DNA from: Coprinopsis marcescibilis | Lineage: Eukaryota > Basidiomycota > Agaricomycetes > Agaricales > Psathyrellaceae | Direction: 5' to 3' | DNA: 64,000 bases | Assembly (NCBI GenBank): GCA_004369085.1 | Contig: ML210155.1 | Location: 124,001 to 188,000 of the forward strand | In this document: positions 1 to 14,897 of the stretch, in pieces | Layout of the letters: each line of letters opens with the position of its first letter | How positions within the stretch are numbered: position 1 is the stretch's first letter | Program-made: the position numbers and the translations under genes | Notes under the pieces: generated by a model | What the model was told of the DNA's origin: nothing | The model's input: the letters and a program-made list of their open reading frames with translations, nothing else | The model's database searches: none

Positions 1-3000
1 CAAGCTCAGACTGTCGTGGATGAGGCTCGGGTCGATGATCATCGTATTCCTGAAGCAAGTATACCTCATCAGAACAGGCATCGCTTAAACTGAAGAATGT
101 ACGAACCATTGAAGCCCACCGCCTCTTTGCATGCTCGGGTTCTCGTTCCCGAGGGCGAATGTCATGCTCGCGATGTGGAGCAACTGGAGGAGAAGGAGGC
201 TAATCCGATGTCAGAACACAGTGCTCTCCCACGTATGAGAAAATCACTTACTCGTTCATAACCCTGCCTCGCAGACGAAGGTGGACGTTCATCGCGCAAC
301 CTGTCCCGTCTGTCCACCTCAGGTTCATGTTCCCAACGTACAGGCGGTGCCGGGTCAGGAGGCAATACTTTCTGAGTCTGTCCATTGCTTGCGTATCGAT
401 CGCTCTTCAAGGGTATTTGATTGGTTCCGCTTGCGTGTCTGCTGTTGAATTCTGGTCGCTTGCCAACAGGCGGGCGTCCCTAAAAATCTGAGTTGCAAAG
501 AAGAACCAGGCACAAGTAAATTAGAACATACCCTAGGTTCTCGAAGTTCTCTAGAAGACCCATTCGATGGCAAACGGGGAGTAGTGTCAGCGGGACCATG
601 TCGACTGTTGTCTGCAGCAGGGCGCGATGGAGGCACGGGAGACAAAGGTCGTGACCTCTCAACGGGCGAAATCATCGCTTTCGGGCCCGTCGGCAATTCA
701 CGATCATATCCGTGGCCTGAGCGAATCGGTCCTGTCGCAGGGGCTCTAGCAGACCCAGGGTCCTCGCCGTATCTTCGATCAGGTTCCACAGGTGGTAATG
801 GCTGAGTGTCTGTCTGTGCCAAGTTTCTACCCGCACGAGGGCGGGGAGGACCCCGAGTATCAAGATACTGCTCTCGAGCAGGTCTACGATCACTCGTCGT
901 TGAATTGACAGGTGGTGGCCAAGCATCCGAACGTAAATTCCGGAGACCGCTCGTCTGGACGGGAGAACTTATTTCTCTCGGTGGGCGACGATCGTCTTCA
1001 AGAGCTTCAGTGTACCTGGCCCTTGTCAGTTCATTTTCTGGAGCGCGGATGTCATGACCTAAGTTTAGAGACGATGTGTCAAGAGAGAATCGATTTAGTT
1101 TAAATCTCGGCGATGTCCAACGGGGTATGAACGTACGATGTAATATGCCAATGTCAGGGCTTGGTGATCGACGATACGAAGCTCGAGGATCACGATCTGA
1201 ATGCCGACTTTCTCCATCTGACCTGCCTTGAGTGGAGGTGTAAGGTGGAGAAGCGACCGCACTGCCTGAGAGCGACCGTATAGGCCCGTTGGATTGAGCG
1301 TATTCTGGTGAGGGTCGCCCTCGCGCGTATTCGTAATCGTCACGGCCGAAAGAACGTCGGCTTTCGGTTTGTGCAACAGGTTTTGACCTTGAAGGAGGTT
1401 CATCCACCGGTTCAACTTCGCTGTCTCGATATCCTGTATGAGCCTCAGGGCTCCGTTGTCGAGATCCTAAAGGTTCTGACTTAAGGTGAGTTGCTTCAGG
1501 TTTGGTTGGACCGAATCTTGATGGTCTGTCCTTTCGTTTTGCCGGGGCGGGAGGAAGTACCTCCGATGAGGGCTTCCTAGCATCCCTTCGTACTTCGCGT
1601 TGAACTGCGGGGCTGCGGTGTGGAGGCGACGGCGACCGATGTCCTATAAGACAGAAGGGGAAGGAAATCGAGATGAGAAAGGTTTGCCACGGGAGTTAGA
1701 TTTATGGAGGCGAAAACGGAAAGAAAAGAATGAATTCCAGGATTCGGTCCAGGGCTCGGTACAAGGGAGGTGGAGCGGGAGTCGGATTTGTGGGGGGCAA
1801 TATGAAAGAGAAGCATGGCGGAATATGGCCTCGACCAGGCTTTGGTAAACCTGGGAGACCGGGACGCAACACACAGAGTCGAGGGGGCATGACTGAGGCG
1901 GATAACGTACTAGATGCAGTAATGGGTTCACTACGGGAAGGATAATGGTGCGAATCTGGTTGTCGTGGCGGTGAGTTGCGGCCTATGTCTCTTCTCTCTC
2001 GTTCGGAGGGCGTCCTGTCGTCGACTTGAGGCGGGGGTGGATAAGAAGGTTCTTCGCGAGCCCGTGGCGCACGACGAGAGCGAGAGCTCGCTGTTTCTCG
2101 ACCCTCACGCGCAGTAGAGGGAGGACTGTCAGCAACCTTTTCTCTCCCTCGCTCTCGTTCTCGTTCGCGGCCCCGGGTCTGACCTGGCTGTTCTCTTGCA
2201 GAAACAGGCTCAGGCTCGCGTCGAGGAGGGTTATCCCTACTCGACTCGCCTGCAGCGGTTAGTCTGTCCTCCACTCGATCAAAGGCCCTCCCGCTCTCTG
2301 AGGGCCTGTAGTACCGATCTTCAACAGACAGCTGATCGTTTCCGCGAGAAGGGTGAGTTTCGTCACGAGAGGATCTTCTGGCAGGTGAACGCTGGGCCTG
2401 AGAAGTACGTCTGGGCATGACAGGACTGGAAGGCACTTTCGCTGCCCCGTCTTTGCCATGCACATCGTCTCCTTTGAGTTCGCGGTCAGATGCACTCGCT
2501 GAAGGTCTTTCCCATATGGAGTCATGAGTCTTGTTGTTGTAGAAATATGGTTCTCCTTTTCTGGAATGCCGGATTTCCCAATCGGGAGGGAGGTCGTGGT
2601 CGGTGGTCGAGCCTCGTCCTGCTGACGGAGAGGTCCCGTTGGCTTTTCGTGCACGAGCCGTGCTTGCCTTCATACTAGTCGCCTTGGCCGAGGGCGTTAC
2701 AGCTGGTACACCGGCAACTACTGGTTTGGGGGGTAAGGCGTGCGTGAGTCTGCTCGATACTGGTGATGCTCTGGCTTGCTGTGAAGGGTCGTTTTGGGTT
2801 ATCACTGTATCTCCTGTGGCGGCTGTCGGCGCAGAGTCCAGTTCAGCTGGAAGATCCAAATGTCCTGGATCAGAAAGCTGTTTTTGTACGTCGTTTTCAT
2901 CGCTACGCATAAGCTGTGTAGCGGGAGGTTCTTCGATAGAGTCTTCGTCGCCGAGAGAAACCGCGTCGTCCTGGTCGTCATCGGGGGTGACAGAGCGAGG

Positions 3001-3063
3001 GCCATCTTGATTTTGCTCATCATCCTCGTTTCCCCAGTCCAAAACCTCGTTGTCGTCGTCCAT
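1..3063 (-). CDS. WW-domain, Arg/Ser-rich protein (3' end beyond window)
   Basis: Starts at ATG 3063 (MDDDNEVLDW); an in-frame upstream ATG at 3102 is less likely. The N-terminus is acidic. A WW domain spans about residues 158-187, with W162, the YFYNN core, W184 and P187 visible. WW domains bind proline-rich peptides. The rest is low-complexity, rich in Arg, Ser, Pro and Asp/Glu, with RS, RE and SPSP patches like those of splicing or transcription-coupled nuclear proteins. Introns inferred from frame and splice signals: about 1850-1644 (unusually long, phase 1), 531-480 (52 bases) and one near 256-205. The frame is still open at base 1, so the C-terminus is missing. Orthology is not clear; a nuclear RNA-processing role is inference from composition. 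It is divergent from UNC50, with 218 bases between starts. Confidence 0.8.
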
Positions 3064-3281
3064 GGCGAAAGAAACAATGAGCAAGCAGGGAGAAAGGTCC
3101 AACTATCGTGGCGAACTCATTAGCATTATTTGAAGCTCCGCTTGAATTCCAAAAACCAGCCACGCCGTCGTTGACGACATTCACCTGCGCGTGAAGCATC
3201 GGTATCGCTAATCGTCGCGACGACGGCGGGCTCCTTTCACGAATTTCTACCCTGGCTATCCTCAGGCGTCCTCGACTTCAA
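3064..3281. promoter_or_regulatory. Divergent intergenic region between WW gene and UNC50
   Basis: These 218 bases separate the start codons of two divergent genes and must hold the 5' leaders and promoters of both. I see no clear TATA box. Promoter role is inferred from position only. Confidence 0.4.
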
Positions 3282-4359
3282 GTGCCAGGAATGGTTTTGC
3301 CCACATCAACCGCTTCCACACTCGAGGATGGCAGTCGCCCAGTGTCAAGTCAATCCTTCCGCTTCCCTTTGATATTCAGGCGACTTCACCGGTTCCAGCA
3401 AATGGTATGTGTATGTTATGTACGGACTGAGCTTTATCGGGCTGATTTGTCTTCAGGACTTTGAGCTTGCTGCGTGGCAATTGACATATTTGTGCTTGGC
3501 TCCGAAGAGAGTGTGAGTTCCAAAGCACGGGTTTCATGTATATGACGTTTACACTTCTGCAGGTATCGCAATGTATACTTTCATAAACGTGAGTGTCCTC
3601 AGCTCACGTTTGCGAGTTAAACTAACATTGTGTCTATCAGAGACCAAAAATCAATGGGCCAGAGATGATCCCGCCATCCTAGTGCTAATTGCAGCCTGCT
3701 TGTGTGGTAAGAGTTCGATTATATTGTGTTCCACATTTGCTCAACCGTATTGTGCAGTGTCTGCAGTTGCATGGGGCTTGGTCTACTCCTTCAGCCCACT
3801 ACAAACACTGGTTCTGGCCGCCCTTATGATCTTGCGCGACTTCCTGCTCTCGGGTGTCATAATTGCCACAGTGCTCTGGTTCACAGCAAACCGACTGCTG
3901 CTGTCACCGCCGTCTCACTCAACTCCTGCGGATTCATTCGTGGAATGGGCTTACGCCTTTGACGTGCACACAAATGCATTCTTCCCGTTATACCTAACTC
4001 TCTACCTTGCTCAGCTGTTCCTCCTTCCTGTCGTTCTCAAAGACAACTGGGTTTGTCTTTGGGTCGGCAATACGTTATACCTCATCGCGTGAGTATTGCC
4101 TCATTATACCAGACCCCTGAGACTGACTTCTTGAAGTTTTGCCCAATACACGTACGGGGTGTATTTGGGATTAAGCGGTAAGACGCTACCGTTTCCCCAT
4201 TCGCCTTCGGAAGCTAACAATTTCCTTTGGACAGCTTTGCCTTTCCTTGTGCGGTCAGAATTGCTGTTGTCCCCGTTACTTCCTATATTTACAGCTTATA
4301 TTGTCTCGTTATTGGGTTTCAACGTTGCAAAACATGTCCTTGCTATTTATTTCCCATAA
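3282..4359 (+). CDS. GMH1: UNC50 / Gmh1 family Golgi membrane protein
   Basis: Multi-pass inner-nuclear/Golgi membrane protein family; yeast Gmh1 interacts with the Arf-GEF Gea1, and animal UNC-50 is needed for trafficking of assembled receptors. The spliced protein, about 250 residues, carries the family signature from residue 42: DFELAAWQ, PKRVYRN, KNQWARDDPA, then EWAYAFDVHTNAFFP and the C-terminal LSALPFLVR stretch. Several hydrophobic segments follow. Introns that restore the frame: 3405-3456, 3513-3562, one after the HK codons (about 3589-3642), one inside CLC|V (about 3708-3757), one after LIA (about 4089-4136) and one after GLS (about 4178-4233). Length and motif order match the family. 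The gene is head-to-tail with calcineurin A, only 223 bases upstream of its start. Confidence 0.93.
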
Positions 4360-4582
4360 TATATGTAATTAAGGAGTCTCTAAAACACCCCAGTGAACCA
4401 TTCGACCCCATCGCCAAGATCCAGCAGGATGCATGTCAGATCGCGGGCGATGTAGTGCCAACCGGGCTTGGAATGGAGCTGTAATCTGATCGTCACGCCC
4501 CTTTGGTGTGCATCTGTTCTTGTCTCTTGCCACCACAGCTTGGCCTCTGCACCTTTCAAATTCGCTCTCTGCTGCTCCGACG

Positions 4583-7087
<2,505 letters not shown>

Positions 7088-9397
7088 GGTAGAGAGGGCC
7101 ATGTGACGCCGTTTCTGGGGTCCAAGATGTTGAATGGATTCAAATCGTGTAATTCGTGTACCTTTTCTTCAGGTCCATTAGTCCATATTACGAGACACTT
7201 CTTTCCCGTCCGCCCTTTCCGTTCAATCTCTAGCTTATCCGTTTAGGTCACTTGAATCCGAAACCTTGGAACGGTCGTGGACTACCCTCGTTTTCTTACA
7301 TCTCGTCGTATCTCGTCTTGGTATCTGGGTTCGAACTTTTCTTTTCAGGATTAATAAATAACACAGATTCGTTTATGTCAGCGTACATTCTATTGAAATT
7401 TCATTTAGGCTTTTGTTGGTAGCATCGGTGTGCCAATCATCATGTGGCGGGGGTCAGTATACGGCAGGTGAGGACCTGACATACAGGTAAAGAAGCGTTC
7501 TGCATTGCGTAACATCGGCCTCGATGCCAAATGTTGTTCAATAGCAGAAGCACCCTCGTTTCAGAGATCTAGAAATCGAATTTTAAGCTTGAGAAATTAG
7601 AATGCTTCCTGTGCAAGCTGCTTCCGCACAGTACTCACAAAGAATGGAAGTGGTCAGCGGTCAGAAGCGCAGCATCTTTCGTTTTCGATGTCGATCTTCT
7701 TCCAGCTTGAGACTGCGATCAGAACGTTCTACCCGAGTTCAAGCCTCCGATATGTTCTATACCCCAGAAACGTTGGTAACTGGCAGCGTTCGCTTTTGAA
7801 GGATCCAATAAGCCTGTGAGATTTGCAGCTAGCCGCGGTGTTTGGGGTCTATTTCATATCGTCGGCGGACATGGTCTAATTTTCTAATCTGATAGTACGG
7901 TAGGTGGCTAAAAATTGAGTGTGCTGCACTTGGCTTCTATTCCAGCGGTCATCTGAGAGAGAACGCGCACCCAAATTGGTCAGCATACGCTGGTCTTGAG
8001 CGTTGGCCAGGCGTCTATAGGATTAGTCCTATAAAACGCGGTGTCTCGGGGCATCGAACACGTTGGAGGTACACGTTGGATGCACAGTCAAGGTTCAAAC
8101 TGCAAGACCAACCTCCACGGTGGAACGTTTGTAGTGGATATGGGGGCTGTTCTGAATCGTAATCAATAGTCGGACTTCGAGAGAAACAATTAGTTGACTG
8201 AAATGACATTCGCCTCCGTCTGAAACATCAAGTCGATCGAGTGTCAGAAAAGTCCAAAACCAGACAAAACCCGAGTCACGAGCTACGATGCAATTTTGGC
8301 GTTATTGAGAGATGGGCAATGGCCTGCTATAGCTGCCCAGAACCAGCGAGGACTCCTGTTTGAGCGTAGCAATAGGGTGCTACTGTTCATCCGAGAACGC
8401 TGACGAGAGTTCGGGGCCTTTGTACACCACTTTTGAGTGTCCAGATCCGTTCAAAAGTCGTTAGCCAGTTAAGCACGCCCCCAGAGCGCAGATATCCAGG
8501 TCTGATGCACAGTGTCCAAATGTCGAACTGTAACGCGAGGAACCCCAGGAGTCCTGCCAGAGACACTGGGAACGTATGAATCCACGATCGTTTAGTCGTG
8601 CGTTAATGTGGACAGAGTGCGCTATATTCGACATTAGCTGACATGTAGCGTTGCAATAGGTCTGCGCGGCTTTGTGGTCGACAGAGTAGAATGTTGAGAA
8701 GGAATGATGCTCAAGTTAGTGGTCGGGATTGGCCGGGATTGGCCGGGATCTCCTGATCAGTTGTGAGGGCGGCATTTGCGGCATCGGATCTCGGTGATCC
8801 CAATCACCGGAAATGTTCAAGCGCTCCAAGTTGTTCGAGCTCTTCCATTGTTTCAGCACAATTGAGCGACAGAAGTATCGACTTTTATCCTCAATCGCAG
8901 TATGGTACTAACAGGCGCAGATTAATAGGTGGAGCAGGTCTTCTATCTATCAGGCGGTGTGAGTAACAGTTATCAACGGTTTATGCCTTATCTTTTGGAG
9001 AACACAACGTCTCGCGGGAAGGTTGATTTTCGTCGTGACATTGGCCCCGTGCTTCAAGATATCGATGTGAGCGATTTCTTCCACGCTGAAACACCCAAAC
9101 AGTCCCATATCCAGCCATCTTTCTCGGAAATTGGCCTATGCAAATGGAATAGGTAATTGCCAACGGTTCTTCTCCATTCCCAAGTACGCTCTTGTTTTCG
9201 CCGGCCGTCTATCGATCTATAACTCGGGGCAGGTCTCGACCAAACTTCTTCGTTCTTTACCCGTATTTCTCTGAGGCTAAGAATCGGAGAAATGTCTGCA
9301 AATGACGCTCTTTCTAGGCCATGTAACTCGACATTTCGCTCTGATTGGTATGGTTCGCATTTGTGTATTCCTGATGGTGAAGTACTGACTATGTACA
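7088..9397. other. Gene-poor stretch after calcineurin A
   Basis: After a likely 3' UTR (to about 7370, AT-rich with an AATAAATAA run near 7352) I find no open frame with coding character, no tRNA and no recognisable repeat family. Short frames at 7602-7799, 8763-8966 and 8929-9156 match no family I know and lack consistent splicing. A 10-base unit (CGGGATTGGC) is repeated twice near 8724-8747. Confidence 0.5.
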
Positions 9398-10363
9398 TTG
9401 TCGGAGAAAAGTTTAGAATTGTATGGCACCGACGTGGGTGGGACCCATGATGTTCTATTGGACAACCTTCCACTCCTGTGGTTCAGATCTAGGACCAGGA
9501 TGGCGTCACTGCTGACCGGTGACCGCTTGCTGTCTTGTCACGAATCACATTGGCATCCTGGTCTTCTGTCTCTGGGGTCTGGCAAGTTTTATTTATATCG
9601 ACCATCCATATTCAGCCGGCGGTCGCTGGACATGTTTCAATACGGACTTGGTCTACTGCCCGCCTTATTTGGAAAGGGTCATTACGCCGCCAATATCGCA
9701 ACAAATCTGTTTCTTGCTCTGGTGTTAGTCCAAGTCCACATGGGATGCTCGTTTAGGCTCTTGGTTCACTCGCTGTACACGCTGTCGCTGAAGGCAAGAA
9801 TAGGAAAGCAGCCTTATGACGCGATTCTTCAGCAATCAAGTGTTCTTCTTCGGGGATATTGGCCACGCTCTTCAGATCATTCGTTCGCCCACTCAGGAAT
9901 TCCCCAACGCCCCCAAGATACTCTGAGCTAGAAGGAGAAGCCGGTTCTCAGCTCCCCTACCCATTCCTGTTCCCGTTACATTCTGGTTGTGCGATACCAT
10001 AATTATATATGCGCAGGAGATTCCAGAATCTTGCATTCTAGAGTTCGCTTGGTGTGGTGTCTTGTGAAGAGTTACCGTTCGTATGGGAGGCACACAAGCT
10101 CAATCAGCTCCAACCTTCAGGCACTGTTCCCGGCCAAGAAATATCATTGTTGCACTTGCCGTGTCGGCATACTGTTCCACGTCGAACGGCCAGGATCAGG
10201 ACACGATGAACGAGTCAACTCGAAAGGTGCTCACATCATTGTGCTTGTGTATTGTCCCAGCCTTACTACGCTTTTTACCGAGCTTATGAGTGAATTAGGA
10301 GGTATGCATCTCCACAGGGGCTTAGTCGAGGCTTCGAGATCCCAAGCCATGTCATCGGACTGA
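9398..10363 (+). pseudogene. Possible relic of a multi-pass membrane protein gene
   Basis: Several frames in turn give hydrophobic, protein-like segments: NHIGILVFCLWGLASFIYI (frame starting near 9519), then ANIATNLFLALVLV in the frame of 9398-9931, then short polar stretches to about 10363. The pattern, with transmembrane-like pieces in alternating frames and no splice set that joins them, resembles a frameshifted copy of the multi-pass proteins common in Agaricomycetes, such as the intact one at 59973-61357. I cannot reconstruct a product, and it may simply be noncoding. Confidence 0.25.
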
Positions 10364-11204
10364 GGGGCTTTGTGGCCACGAGGCAGATCCTAGAGCATCT
10401 AGGGAAAGCATTGGCAGTTGGCGCGTGTCAACTGACTCAATGGGAACAATATCTCTCCGGAACGAACATGGCATGGGTTCACCATTGGGCAGAGTTTTGA
10501 TGCTTACTATGTATGTGCGCTTGCTCACGCCCACAGATCTGTGCCAACTTGAACGACTTTCTTGAACGTTTTCTGTTATGTTCCCGTTAAGCTCCTCTGT
10601 GTCCCACGTTTGAGTTCAGAGAGAGCAGTGGAGAGTCGGACTCGGCTGTTACCGCTGCCACTTCAAAGTTGCGTCTAAGGGAGTTAATGCTACTGTCAGC
10701 CAAGACTCATCGTCATCACGGGCGTGAGGAAGAGTTCTAATCCCCAGAACTTCGGTTTAGCGAGACTGAAGCGGTGTCGCTGGCAGTAAGAACAGACAAT
10801 GTTCGTGCCTTTGGATATCCTCGGACTGGATCGTCCAGCGCCGAACAATCTTTCGTTATATTAAAGCATTCGTGCTTTCGAAGTCAAGAGTCTTCATCGT
10901 CGTCTCATTCCAAGTTCCATCCGTGACAATTCATTCCGCTTCAATGATGAATATCGTACAATGTTTGACTTCTGGATACAAAATACAAAAGTCCCTTTTA
11001 ACCCAAAATCATTGCTGTTAATATAATACAAATGCCCATAAATACCATGTGCTGATGACGAGACTATGCAGAGAGTGGTGGTTGATTGATTGTTCCCTTT
11101 CGGAGGATTTTGTGAGGCATTGAGCACTGTCAGCTGACACAGGAAGGGAGATGGCAGCTGCCAATAGCCAAGTCCCATTGAGCGCTAACTGGGCTGGATT
11201 TCGG
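10364..11204. other. Noncoding stretch
   Basis: No convincing gene, RNA gene or repeat seen. The part next to 11205 probably contains the 3' UTR of the minus-strand gene. Confidence 0.4.
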
Positions 11205-12076
11205 TCACATCCCATACTTCTTTCGCAAGGCTCCCCAAGCCGGCGCAGCCGTGGGGTTTCGAGATGCGAAAACGTTCATATCTTGATCAGGGATCCGATT
11301 CATATCGATCCGGTCCCAATAGTTGGCCAAGACGAAGGTGATGTCCAGAGCATCCCTCTCGGACCCCCGACTACAAGCTTCGTGAGCTAATGACTTGAAA
11401 CGACAAAGAGCGTATACATACATCATCCAAGACTTGAGCTTGGCCCGAATGAACTCTGAGTAGGAAAGGAATGGGATACCCATGACTTTCATCACCGCCG
11501 GATTGTCCAACACTCGAGGCCCCGTTTCTCCGGCAGGGAGGATTTCAATCTAGAACGCGAGGTAAGACGCGTGACCTGGTGGTTCGAAGGGTTCGTCACA
11601 CTTACGTCGATGGCCGGAATCAAGCGTCGATAACTGACATGGAGGCTATGGGGAAATAAGGGTTAAGTGGTAGAAGGGGGTGACAGAAAGAACATACACA
11701 CCGATTTGTCCATGTGGAATGTGTGACCGTAAAGTCCTCACTACCGGCGATAGCGTCCCGGACGCGTCGGAACGGGTGAGCTTGGCTCTGACCCCCTTCA
11801 ACGATGCAGAAGATCTCCTGGACAGTCAACCTTTCCTTCAGTAACCAAAACCACGATTAGGGGTATAACGGTGCTCACGTCGCTGGCGGGATTTTTGGCC
11901 AGGAGCGCAGGGAAAATGCTCCCGTAAAACGCATGACGGATGCCCTGGCCTTGGAACAGAAGGGAGAGAGCAGTGGCAGCTTGGACAAGTCTGTGGCATT
12001 CCATGTCGAATAGTGCGCTGGGGTGAGAGGGTGTAGAGGGTTGCAATGGGGGAAAGGATGGCTTGAGATGGGCCAT
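11205..12076 (-). CDS. Conserved hypothetical protein, possible nucleotidyltransferase-like fold
   Basis: Five exons join cleanly to a protein of about 215 residues. Verified introns: 11878-11818 (D|EIFCIVEGG), one after TWTNR, one after IPAID, and one inside KSWM|IRGSERD; each keeps frame and has GT-AG ends. The order of motifs is HAFYGSIFPALL, then the EIFCIVEGG strand, then IDIEILPAGETGPR, then helical KSWMIRG-ERDALDI. A small-residue/Gly motif followed by a D-x-E strand is how minimal nucleotidyltransferase (polymerase-beta-like) domains look, and I believe similar Agaricomycete hypothetical proteins exist. The fold assignment is inference. The start could instead be the internal Met at about 12004. 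It is divergent from MRS2. Confidence 0.65.
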
Positions 12077-12850
12077 ATTTAAAGAAACTGGAGGTGCTGC
12101 AGTTCAATCGAAGTAATAGAGCAGGAGCGATCATTTTGTGCGTAATATGAGCCCACAGGAAGGCTCAGGCCTCAGGCTCCATTCTCGCGAGGAGAGAATC
12201 AGCAGATGGCTGGATCACACCGATCATGTCTTCATCTTACGCCGAAGACGGAATTGTCCGATCAACCGAACAGTCAGGTTATAGACACGTTTCCGCAACG
12301 TTTTGGCAGCCAAGTTTTACCAGGAGTTAGCCTTGCGTCCTGAACGGGGTAGAAAGCTTGAAAGCCAATCTCCTTAAGACGTTCAGGGTCTAGAAGCACC
12401 AAACTTGCGTCAGCGGTGACTTACGCTACATGTAAGGGTCCATTATATCACCTTCGAGCTATGAATATCTCTGATGACCTTGTGGGGTCTGTTTCTCGAG
12501 ATAGATATTGGAATCAATCCACTCCGAGTCGTTCATTTGCTTCCACCTGCAAAGCTCAGCGATTGAGATGCAGATAAATCGGAGGCTGTATCTGGAGCAA
12601 GATGAGGGTTGATCTTGCCTAAAAGATGTCGTAGTCCGGGGAAATTGCGTTCATATAGGCAGGAACTTCGATTTGGATCAGGAACAGCATGGACGACGGT
12701 TTGGGACAGAGGAGGCAGATGTCACACGGTTGTGACAGTTCGACCCCGTGATTTGGTCACGGTCATTGCCAGCTGCGCCAAGATCTTGTGTTTTCTCCCT
12801 GCCAAACTCATAATTTGCGGCAAAGCTGGCGTATTTCTGCCTGGGTGCGC
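12077..12850. other. Divergent intergenic region (hypothetical gene / MRS2)
   Basis: Holds the 5' leaders of the minus-strand gene and MRS2. Small frames here (for example 12609-12890) are not supported by splicing or similarity. I see no RNA gene. Confidence 0.4.
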
Positions 12851-14897
12851 ATGCATAGGGCCTGCTGGAGACACTGCGCAAGCAATGTAAAGGGAGAATA
12901 TAGCTTTTCAGCTGTTCTCGCCGGCGCAAGTCCATTCAAATCCCCCAATTCGGCACACACCTGGCGACGGCATGCATCTTGGTCGACTGGGCTTCTCCAG
13001 AAATATGCTAATTTCGCTGGGGCCAACCTGAGGGGTCCATCATATCATTTGGGGCTATCTCACAACGCTTATCTGTCGAAAACCACACGGGGAATATCAT
13101 GGTTGGCCAAGGCGCTACCGCGAACCTCCAAGGCGCAGGATGATTCACCGGACAGTCAAGAGGAGGCGACAAGGGTGGCCATATTGGACAAAGTCATGAA
13201 GGGGCGCCAACCATCGGAACTCATGCTTCGCTGTGAGTCACTTGTAGTGCTTTAGTGTGGGATTTCAGGGCTAAACTGCAGGCCAGGTACTGTGCTCGAT
13301 GCTGAAGGTGATTCCCCAATGACGCAGACGGTGCTTCTCGTGTTAACACCTGATCTACAGGAAATGTCAAGACCATCTCAGGCCAATTCAAGAAGTCCGA
13401 TATCTGCATAGAGCACGCATTGAATGTATGTCGAATTCTTCGTGTATTAATCTTGTGAGGTATCCTGATCATCCTCTAGGCTCGTGACTTGCGGAAAATC
13501 GATTCTAGGGTACCAAATTTAGTTCCCACTATTCTTGCGCGAAAAGAAGCAATCTTGGTTAGCCCGATTCTCGCATCCACGAGTCTCAATGCTGATGTGT
13601 TGCCTCAGATTAATATTCTCCATATCCGAGCTCTCGTCAAGACCGACTCCGTCGTCCTTTTCGACAGTTATGGCTCGGCTGATTCAAGGCTTCATTCAGT
13701 CTTTCTGTACCACCTAGAAGTACATTCCAAGCCATTCTGTGGCGCGGTTCCGTTGCTGAATTATTGTCTCTAGCACAATCTTAAGGCGAAGGGGTCGGGT
13801 TTACCATACGAATTTCGGTATGTTCCCCCATTTGTAAATAATGGGTCAGCACCAATCTCATCCGCCATCCCCAAGGGCTATCGAATCCATCATGCTTTCC
13901 GTGCTCAGCGCATTGGAAGCGGAGATGGTTTTTATCAGAAACCTTGTCGGCGGTCTCCTTGCTGAGATGGAGGACAATATCGATCGGGATCGTTTCAAAA
14001 GACTACTCCACTACTCTCGCAGACTAGTTAGTTTCAAGAATCGAGCGAAGCTGGTGAGTTTTTGTCACGAGCAATAACCTCGTGTTGGATCTGGATTTAA
14101 TGGCTTTTTCCGTTAGGTCGAAGAAGCGATTGACGAGGTTCTTTCGCAAGGTGATGTCTATGTCTACGGATTATTTGACCAACGTGACTGATGTCAAAGT
14201 CAGATGAGGACATGAATGCCATGTACCTGAGCGACAAGAAAAACAACGTGCCGCGGGCGGTACAGGACCACGAAGATCTGGAAATCCTTTTAGAATCCTT
14301 TTCTAAGCAGGTCGAAGAAATTGTAAACGAGGCTGAAACTATAGAGGTAGGACTCATGCATTTAAAACTCGATATTGAACTGATATCTCGCTTAGGCCAA
14401 CGTACAATCTACACAAGAAATCGTGGAACTTATACTCGACTCTAATCGTAATGCGTTACTTACACTTGATCTCAAGGTAAGATGACACCGTCCTCTTTAT
14501 GACAATCACGATTCTAACCCAAGCAGGTCTCCATCGCCACCTTGGGAATTGGCACTGGAGCCTTAATTGCTGGATTGTTCGGCATGAATGTGGGTTCTAT
14601 TTTCATAGATCAACTCACATCACTAACTATCGCTTGTAGTTGAAAAGCCAACTGGAAGAACACGAATTTGCTTTCTTGGCTATGTGTGGAGCTTCTGCCT
14701 GCTTGTCTTTTTTGATCACCTGGATGGGGCTCAGAAGGTGCGTCGATCTCCCTTTTTGCTGAAGAATTGGAATCAACTTGCTCTCCAGACTCGCCCAAAT
14801 TCGCAGGATAGGCCTCTCATCCAGTTCAGGAAATTCAAACCAGAGGCCATATATCCCCCTGCCTCTGCGAAAGCGGGACATGGGTGGATGGTCTTGA
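12851..14897 (+). CDS. MRS2: Mitochondrial inner-membrane Mg2+ channel, MRS2/LPE10 (CorA superfamily)
   Basis: Forms the pentameric channel that imports Mg2+ into the mitochondrial matrix. The gene has 12 introns and encodes about 470 residues. An Arg/Ser-rich N-terminus fits a mitochondrial presequence. Then come the family blocks RDLRKIDSR, VPNLVPTIL, NILHIRALVKTDSV, PYEFRAIES, DEDMNAMYLSDKK, a coiled-coil stretch and TM1 ending in the invariant GMN at the splice site before 14640. TM2 (LAMCGASACLSFLITW) follows, then a basic tail. Checked introns: 13233-13286, 13308-13360, 13558-13610, 13720-13773; the DEDMN exon needs acceptor AAAGTCAG. Stop TGA at 14895-14897. The start is the weakest point: in-frame starts at 12788 and 12851 both exist, and I prefer 12851 for its basic leader. 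Confidence 0.92.

Noticed and set aside
2603..3010. Long open frame antisense to the WW-domain gene
   Set aside because: It mirrors the acidic, Ser/Asp-rich coding strand; biased composition opens the opposite frame. No domain or independent splicing.
8724..8750. Short tandem repeat of CGGGATTGGC
   Set aside because: Two full copies only; too short to be a meaningful element.
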